The translations under genes and the position numbers were made by a program. From the NCBI GenBank assembly GCA_037893245.1, contig JBAIAA010000537.1, forward strand, positions 992,001 to 1,056,000: a stretch of 64,000 bases of DNA, written 5' to 3'. The stretch is from Crossaster papposus (lineage: Eukaryota > Echinodermata > Asteroidea > Velatida > Solasteridae). The first letter of the stretch is position 1. The number at the start of each line of letters is the position of its first letter. This document shows, one piece after another, positions 59,701-64,000 of the stretch. The notes below the pieces were generated by a model. That model made no database searches and had not been told where the DNA came from. It saw only the letters and a list, made by a program, of their open reading frames with translations.

Positions 59701-62700
59701 TTTAGTCTCTGAAGAAGATCTTGTTAAGATCGAAATATTAGGCCCTCTTAACTTATTTGAGTTAAATTAAATAACAGAAAGTACTGGCAACTCTTTGGCC
59801 AGTACTTTTTCTGTAAAATTACACAGCATTTTTTTCAGTGTACCCTATACGCTTGGAAAACCGATATGATACAGAAGGTCACACCATGGAGGAATACCGA
59901 CTCCTAAATTATACATTGATATATATTGTCTGGGTCGGCATGTTACCTGATAATTAATGTAATGTGACCGTTCGATAACAACACATGGCCTCTTCTTGCC
60001 TGGTTAACGTTTAAAAGGTAGGATAAACCATTGGTAATTCGGGCGATTCACAATGCAGTGCGCCACCAAGCGTTTGACTCAAAAGAGCCACTTTTAAACT
60101 TTACGGTCGACTACTTCCGTACATCATACTGTAGTGAAATATCTATTATTCATTGTTCACGCGAGGTACAACACAAACATAAATGTATCCGGAAGCGTCG
60201 TTGATTAAAACATTGTTATTTGCAGAAAAAAAATTGGAACTTTAATCGTGCGCGTCCAAAAAGACGTAAAAACTGATGAGGTCATGCAAAATGAATACCG
60301 TTTTTCAAACTGATGCCGACTTTTTCCCATGATGCACTGCGGGTATAGCAGGATTTGCGCCTCCAACGGCAGCTTCTATGTATTGTGAATCGCTCGAATT
60401 GCTTGAATTATCAGGAATGGGTGGATTTAAAGGTAGGATACATCATTGGTAATTGCTTGAATTATCAGGAATGCCGGGGTAGAATTAAAGGTAGGATACA
60501 TCATTGGTAATTGCTTGAATTACCATGAATGGGTGGATTTAAAGGTAGGATACACCATTGGTAATTGCTTGAATTATCAGGAATGGGTGGATTTAAAGTT
60601 AGGATACACTATTGGCAATTATTTGAATTATCAGAAATAAGTAGATTTGGGGTTTGTATTTTATAGTAAATATCGTTTAAAGGATCTTTTCAAAGTTTTA
60701 CAAGCAGTTTTACAAGCATGGATGACCTGTTGGAAGTTTTACAAGCACGGATGCCGAGAAAAAAGCATGAAAAACGGCGTTCGTTTTCAACCGGCTTCGG
60801 GTAGTTGTTCGTGTTCTTGTTTTTCTCCTTTCCTTTTTTTTCGCGATCGCCGTCCGGCAATCGTGATTTTTTTCACATAAGATTCAATTTTAGGAACATT
60901 TACAAGATAATATAGCCCAATCATTTTGCTGGATGCCTAAAATCATTATTTACTTTCAAACAAGTAAAATATTTCTTAATAATTTGGTAGTAAAATGTTT
61001 CGATTTCTGCAAATGGTGTATAAAAAGATAATCATGACAACACATTCCAAACAGTTTATTAGCCATAGTACATGTATACACTTGAAGCCGAGTATGGGAC
61101 TGCAAGGAGGAAATAATCAGAAACTAATAGTGGTATTAAAGCCGAGTCGTTAGATAGCCATAGTACATGTATACACTTCAAGCCGAGTATGGGACTGCAA
61201 GGAGGAAATAATCAGAAACTAATAGTGGTATTAAAGCCGAGTCGTTAGATAGCCATAGTACATGTATACACTTGAAGCCGAGTATGGCACTGCAAGGAGG
61301 AAATAATCAGAAACTAATAGTGGTATTAAAGCCGAGTCGTTAGATAGCCATAGTACATGTATACACTTCAAGCCGAGTATGGGACTGCAAGGAGGAAATA
61401 ATCAGAAACTAATAGTGGTATTAAAGCCGAGTCGTTAGCTTTATGAAATGTATGTATGTATTTTTGTCTTGGCTTTGTTGGGTATTTCTCATTCTGGTAA
61501 TTTCCGGACGCGTGCAACATCATATTAATAATAGGCTTATGTCTGACCCGTGTGCCCTTATAGAGTGTCGGCATAAAACGACAATGCAGACATTGCTCAC
61601 ACGTGAAGTCATAGTACATGCATGTACAATGTACATGTACAAGTAATCTGCAAACCCATACAGATGATGATCACGCGATGTGGGAAGTTACGGTGCGTTC
61701 GTTTAGCTCACCCGGGGCGCCCCGGGTAAGCCCCGCGCCGTTCTTTTAGCTCTGACGTGTACTCGTGGCTAGGCACGGGTCAGCCACTAGAAACCCTGCT
61801 ATGTGGGAGGGTCTCTGGTGGAATAACGTCAAACGCATGCGTAGTCGAGTCGACGACGTCTAGGGCGGCGTAAAGATGACGGAAAGGTAAATATTTTGTT
61901 GCAAAAATTCCGATTTTTTATTTATTTTGTAGGTTTTTTTTAGTTGTAGAATTGTATTTGAAATGCATGCAACTAAAAATACAACCATGCAGAACATTTA
62001 GTGCGAAAACACGAGTGCGTTCGATTAGCTTCCCCTCGTGTGAGCTAAACGAACGCACCCACACGTACACGTGAGCATGCGCGTGGGATGAATGACAGTC
62101 ATCCATTAATAATAATGCACGTGCTAGCCTGGCTTCATCGTCCAAAACGAGTATGCGCTCCAGCATTCGTGGAAAGGAACATGATATTTCCAGGATAACA
62201 ATAATAAGGTTGATGAACTTTGCGTTATATTCATCTTTACATTACGAGTAGAGGCTTATGTTAGTTGCTGCGTATATCCTATACCGAGAATATAGAATAA
62301 CAGTTCTTAGAGTTGGTTATATAAGTTATAGATGGAACTAACAATATCCACATCCGAAATTGTCTTTCGTGATTATTAATTTGCCTCATTTTTTACCGTT
62401 TTAAGTGTATAATATGCAGGAATGGAGTCTAATTATGCGTAAAGCTTTGCTTAAAAAAAGTTCCCCCATCCTCCCTTTTTTTAACGTTAGGACGAGAACA
62501 TTATTAGTGCCAGTAATTAACTTGGCAAATTTGAAGCTCATCAATACTGAGGTTTGGCAAGACTACTTGATGATATCTGGGGACAAGAGAAACTTCGTGC
62601 AGTAATTTAATACAGTTTGTATATTTTATATCTATATACTTGTTTTATATATAAAGATATATTGTTTGTATGTTTATCCCATTCCTGTAATTGGCGGTTC

Positions 62701-63711
62701 CTCCGCTGTTGGAAGTGGTTAATAAATAAATAAAAATAAATAAATAAAATAAAACTTTAGGGTATACTATTAGCAATTTTGGATTGTTACTATGTTATAA
62801 TTATTAAGTCACTTATACGTTATTTAAAAAGGTAGGACACACCATTTGCAGATATCGACAAAAAAATTACTACTGAATTATTAGAAAAGATCTTACTTAT
62901 TTGAAAGTATATGATGGTTGTAGGCATCCAGCAAAAGGATTGCACTAGATATCCTTTGATTTTTTTTTTTAAATAACGATCGCCGAACGGCAATTGTGAA
63001 AAAACAAGAACAACATGAGAACCACTGCCTGACGCTGGTTGAAAACAAACAAAAAATTTATGATAATTCAAACAATTACTAATGGTGTATCCTACCTTAA
63101 AGCAAAGATATGTAAGTAAAATCACAACAAAAGTTTACCCAAATATGGGAATAAATATATTACGCGGCAGATATTAAGGATTTATGCAAATAATGGCGAC
63201 CCATAAGGTGCCCGTCTTACATCGAAAAAGTATGGTACAGGTACCCTCTTGTCCAAATTTAGTGCTTTTGGAACAGTCTGAACCAAAGCTTAACGTTCAT
63301 GACTGGTTGTGTTAATTCTCTGACGTATATTTTATAAATTGTGAAATGTTGAATGGGATGGTGCCAGACTATTCTTGCATTCTAGCCTCACTTTCAATAT
63401 TTGTTTAATATGTCTTAAAAACATTGTTCAATCACAAATTGTAAATTATTGATCAGAAAAGACTGGTATTTATTTGTAATTAACATCAGGTCATTTCTAT
63501 CCGCAAGATCCAAACATTTAGAATTTACCCCAATTTCCATTTAATGGCCGATTCGTGAATAAAGCTTATAATGTGCGCAATCATGGTTCCGCGTGTCACT
63601 GCCACTGTTCCATTTTGCTTACCTGTTACTCTGTGGAGGCACAAATCCCTGGATGTAAATGGTCTTGTTGGGAAAATATCCACCGGGAATGTGGCCACTG
63701 TATGGAACAGC
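50578..63711 (-). CDS. Tandem-repeat galectin, minus-strand gene (5' exon not found)
   Basis: Joined exons in gene order 63711-63623, 57431-57221, 56146-56021, 53059-53024, 52504-52413, 51464-51290 and 50724-50578 keep one frame of 291 residues and end in TAG. All introns are GT-AG. Residues 1-142 form CRD1 with HFNPRF, VVVCNT and WGAEER; a 12-residue linker (AFRPVQLQIANP) follows; CRD2 has HFNPRF, VIVRNS and WGGEER. Both sites keep the canonical beta-galactoside contacts. No signal peptide is visible, as usual for galectins. Exon lengths 89-211-126 for CRD1 equal those of the plus-strand gene. Intron 1 is 6.2 kb and packed with repeats, against 0.42 kb in the plus gene. The initiator exon is probably beyond 64000 or in the unresolved segment after 63711. 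Confidence 0.92.
51290..51464 (-). CDS. Minus galectin, CRD2 exon 2 (W exon)
   Basis: 175 nt between CCATAG and GTAAGT. Encodes FAINLKGAFYGSQQ, HFNPRF, VIVRNS, WGGEER and ends ASGTHE. Complete sugar-binding signature. Confidence 0.95.
51915..52122 (-). mobile_element. SINE-1, tRNA-derived, inverted copy
   Basis: Reverse complement has CAGGTTGTATCGTAAAC, TTTATGACTTCTGACTAGCG, GGGCAAGATAGCTAAGTTGG and a B-box-like GCAGATTCAAGTCCTGCC. Lies in an intron of the minus galectin, in the same orientation as that gene. Confidence 0.8.
52230..52300. repeat. C-run and G-run pair
   Basis: A run of about 10 C at 52231 and about 10 G near 52291, potentially pairing with each other. Intron. Confidence 0.7.
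52413..52504 (-). CDS. Minus galectin, CRD2 exon 1
   Basis: 92 nt between TTACAG and GTACAC. Encodes STPYVGPIGPSGLEYGAMIT and on to SPDPNR. Confidence 0.9.
52812..53013. mobile_element. Fold-back MITE abutting the linker exon of the minus galectin
   Basis: Arms 52812-52890 and 52925-53013 are inverted copies (TAGACGA / TCGTCTA, GTTTAC / GTAAAC, GCGCACGCATCATG / TGATGCGTGCGC, TTTTGCATACA / TGTATGCAAAA). The right arm ends only 11 bp from the coding linker exon. Confidence 0.85.
53024..53059 (-). CDS. Minus galectin, short linker exon
   Basis: 36 nt between TTTTCAG and GTAAGT. Encodes AFRPVQLQIANP in phase with both neighbours. A small exon, but splice sites and phase agree, and its place matches the linker exon of the plus gene. 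Confidence 0.75.
53348..53580 (+). mobile_element. SINE-1, tRNA-derived, best tRNA-like copy
   Basis: The tRNA-like head GGGCAAGATAGCTCAATTGG-TAGAGCGCC has a clear A box and D arm, followed by GGTTCGAGTCCCGC. It looks like a tRNA gene, but the same unit recurs at 51915 and 42750 with shared flanks, and the acceptor stem is imperfect. A SINE is the better call. Confidence 0.8.
53810..54293. mobile_element. Non-autonomous TIR element (AGGGTGCACCA ends)
   Basis: Left end AGGGTGCACCACCCTAATTG and, inverted, right end AGGGTGCACCAGCCTAATTC: about 27 bp of matching TIR around 484 bp. No clear ORF or target duplication. Confidence 0.75.
54421..55095. mobile_element. Harbinger-like TIR element remnant
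   Basis: Ends ACCAGGGCCCAATTCCATAA and, inverted, ACCAGGAGCCAATTCCATAA, extending to about 31 bp (AAAGYATTCTAA). Further inward are CTAGTTGGTTGC-type repeats in both orientations. GGGCCCAATTCCATAAA-like ends recall PIF/Harbinger/ISL2EU elements. The element carries a Myb/SANT-like fragment. Confidence 0.7.
54748..54920 (+). pseudogene. Myb/SANT-like fragment of a Harbinger-type element
   Basis: Starting at ATG 54748 (MANSEGVSTPKRGKKPNYST) the frame continues PENLFLAERYEEFKVILDS before stopping at 54920. The pattern basic patch, N-Y/F-S/T, E, then an amphipathic helix with L-E-Y-E resembles the first helices of Myb/SANT-like proteins encoded beside Harbinger transposases. Too short to be complete. 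Confidence 0.45.
55480..55859. mobile_element. TTAA MITE, copy 4 (full length)
   Basis: 380 bp flanked by TTAA (55476-55479 and 55860-55863). Starts AGGTAGGATACACCATTGG, ends GCAAATGGTGTATATTACCT. The centre holds the perfect palindrome CGCGATCGCCG-tc-CGGCGATCGCG (about 55674-55697). It is in the opposite orientation to copy 1. Intron of minus galectin. Confidence 0.9.
56021..56146 (-). CDS. Minus galectin, CRD1 exon 3
   Basis: 126 nt between TTTGCAG and GTGCAT. Encodes VCVNGRHFLDYKHRLELQQI through IRYHPPTKE. Confidence 0.93.
56452..56475. repeat. C-rich run
   Basis: About 14 C within CTCTCCCCC..CTCCCCC; simple sequence in an intron. Confidence 0.8.
56552..56866 (+). mobile_element. SINE-2, tRNA-derived, with (ATT)n tail
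   Basis: Head TAGGTAGAGCTGCAGG..GGGTTCGTGTCCTGC (A and B boxes), body with CCCTTGGGCAAGGAACTTTG, TGCTTCTCTCTACCCAGG and GCGCTTTGGTGCTATATAAG, ending in five ATT units. This body type is widespread in deuterostome SINEs. Lies in intron 2 of the minus galectin. Confidence 0.8.
56985..57195. mobile_element. Fold-back MITE, half copy next to the CRD1 W exon
   Basis: Matches the loop and right arm of the element at 46738-47130 (AATAACTAAA, AGGGTCTGGA, AGAAAGATTCT, GTAGTGGAAGTAT) and keeps the intact outer end TGGTCCACTCTGTA. It ends 26 bp from the coding exon at 57221. Confidence 0.75.
57221..57431 (-). CDS. Minus galectin, CRD1 exon 2 (W exon)
   Basis: 211 nt between TGTATAG and GTAAAG. Encodes FHVNLQSEVSGEPDIA, HFNPRF, VVVCNT, WGAEER and ends LCEGDEFK. 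Full binding signature. Confidence 0.95.
57432..58830. other. Intron 1 of minus galectin, first part
   Basis: Mostly unassigned. Includes an alternating purine-pyrimidine tract around 57890-57940 (CACGTACGTGTACACGCATA and ACATGTACATGTACATG) that could adopt Z-DNA. No further exon recognised. Confidence 0.5.
58834..58855. other. Perfect 22-bp palindrome with central CACGTG
   Basis: ATTACCTGCAC followed by its exact reverse complement. The centre is a CACGTG E-box, the site class bound by Myc/Max/USF-type bHLH proteins. Confidence 0.7.
59395..59430. repeat. C-run
   Basis: About 14 C in intron 1 of the minus galectin. Confidence 0.8.
59700..59820 (+). other. Structured retroelement-like tail: CTGAAGA..GAAA core and hairpin
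   Basis: CTGAAGA, a GATCTT-GTT-AAGATC stem-loop and GAAA (59711-59737) resemble part of a hammerhead ribozyme core, found in Penelope-like elements and retrozymes. Downstream, ACAGAAAGTACTGGC and GCCAGTACTTTTTCTGT (59776-59816) form a strong hairpin. One extra A before stem II argues against an active ribozyme. Confidence 0.3.
60012..61021. mobile_element. TTAA MITE, copy 5, with five reiterated ends and a nested insertion
   Basis: The terminal segment (TTTAAAGGTAGGATACACC to GAATGGGTGGA) repeats about every 55 bp near 60012, 60427, 60484, 60537 and 60592, then one body with CGCGATCGCCG-tc-CGGCAATCGTG (about 60842-60865), ending GCAAATGGTGTAT near 61021. The first repeat is interrupted by the element at 60040-60396. 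Confidence 0.82.
60040..60396. mobile_element. 357-bp TIR element nested in MITE copy 5
   Basis: Ends CGGGCGATTCACAAT and, inverted, CGAGCGATTCACAAT. Flanked by AATT at 60036-60039 and 60397-60400. Removing it restores GGTAATTGCTTGAATT exactly as in sibling repeats, which fixes the boundaries. No ORF. Confidence 0.85.
61061..61438. repeat. Four-copy 95-bp tandem repeat
   Basis: Copies start at 61061, 61156, 61251 and 61346 with AGCCATAGTACATGTATACA. Nearly identical; copies 1 and 3 have CACTTGAAG, copies 2 and 4 CACTTCAAG, and copy 3 has a private C in TATGGCACT. The AB-AB pattern indicates duplication of a 190-bp dimer. Confidence 0.97.
61692..62060. mobile_element. Non-autonomous TIR element (GGTGCGTTCGTTTAGCTCA ends)
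   Basis: Left end GGTGCGTTCGTTTAGCTCA at 61692 and the same sequence inverted at the right end (TGAGCTAAACGAACGCACC). A third, inner copy (GTGCGTTCGATTAGCT, near 62010) makes a terminal hairpin. The left side carries the palindrome ACCCGGGGCGCCCCGGGT (61710-61727). GC-rich interior, no clear ORF. Confidence 0.8.
62063..62820. other. Unassigned intron sequence
   Basis: AT-rich; a TAAA microsatellite near 62720-62750. No gene recognised. Confidence 0.5.
62828..63096. mobile_element. TTAA MITE, copy 6 (internally deleted)
   Basis: About 269 bp between TTAA at 62824-62827 and 63097-63100. Same orientation as copy 1. Palindrome decayed (ACGATCGCCG-aa-CGGCAATTGTG), and the segment between the palindrome flank and right end is shortened. 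Confidence 0.85.
63101..63622. other. Intron 1 of minus galectin, part next to exon 1
   Basis: No gene or repeat recognised. Confidence 0.5.
63623..63711 (-). CDS. Minus galectin, CRD1 exon 1
   Basis: 89 nt between CACATAG and GTAAGC. Encodes AVPYSGHIPGGYFPNKTIYI and on to PPQSNR. Joins in phase to 57431 by an AG|G Arg codon, although 6.2 kb away. Confidence 0.88.
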
Positions 63712-63898
63712 CTATGTGGAAACAGTAAGGGAAATCGTGGGCGTTTATGGCTATCAAGAGGAAGCACAACGAATACGATATAGCATTTATTTGTTTTAAA
63801 TTCACAAGTTTTCTCTTTTCATTTCACTTTTGTGGAGATTATTTATTGACAGGTCCGGGGTGGCAACGGGGGCCCTGTCCCCTGAAACTTCTTCCCCT

Positions 63899-63987
63899 GA
63901 AACTTCTGCACCGGTCGCACCCCCCCCCCCCCTGCCTACGGGCAACCCCCCCCCCCCCCCCCCCCCCCCCCCCACCCCCCACCCCCC
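63899..63987. repeat. C-rich low-complexity end
   Basis: Runs of C up to about 30 bp broken by A, G and T, preceded by a CCCTGAAACTTCT duplicate. Likely microsatellite or contig-edge sequence. Confidence 0.85.
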
Positions 63988-64000
63988 TCCAATTGTTCTC

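Noticed and set aside
61061..61438. CRISPR array
   Set aside because: Whole 95-bp units are repeated with no variable spacers, in a eukaryotic locus.

Overview
This is eukaryotic, non-vertebrate animal DNA, most likely from a marine deuterostome such as an echinoderm, hemichordate or cephalochordate. The evidence is split genes with GT-AG introns, galectin carbohydrate-recognition domains (CRDs), tRNA-derived SINEs, many short terminal-inverted-repeat (TIR) transposons, a Penelope-type retroelement fragment and a pseudogene of a type common in marine invertebrate genomes. Nothing bacterial, and no operon, CRISPR array or rRNA gene, was seen. The species cannot be fixed from sequence alone.

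The left half (1-31781) is one head-to-tail macrosatellite: nine full units of 3350 bp (one of 3344 bp) and a tenth cut off after 1637 bp. Units are almost identical; I noticed only a handful of substitutions plus length changes in one A-rich tract. Each unit holds a roughly 50-bp minisatellite block, an A-rich tract, two diverged copies of one internal segment, a short hairpin, and a possible tiny transcription unit (TATA box, initiator of the YCATTCR type, a 56-codon ORF and AATAAA).

The right half (31782-64000) is a transposon-dense locus around two convergent, tail-to-tail tandem-repeat galectin genes. The + gene has seven recognised exons (41228-46328, 301 residues seen) and the - gene seven (63711 down to 50578, 291 residues seen). 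Exon lengths and phases match almost one for one, with CRD1 and CRD2 split at different points in the same way in both genes. They therefore descend from one two-CRD ancestor. The initiator exons were not found. Both products should be cytosolic or secreted beta-galactoside-binding lectins.

Between the array and the galectins lie an inverted-repeat element carrying perfect nuclear-receptor DR1 motifs around a broken Penelope-like reverse transcriptase fragment, and a 3.36-kb TIR transposon (36873-40233, ATT target duplication). The only gene of that transposon is a frameshifted pseudogene whose C-terminal half carries the acidic motif series of FEN1/XPG 5' nucleases. This is the most unusual item in the window.

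The galectin introns and flanks hold six copies of a TTAA-flanked MITE with a GC-rich palindromic core, fold-back elements abutting two exons, a Harbinger-like remnant with a Myb/SANT-like fragment, two SINE families, nested insertions, a 95-bp tandem repeat and a terminal C-run that may be an assembly edge.
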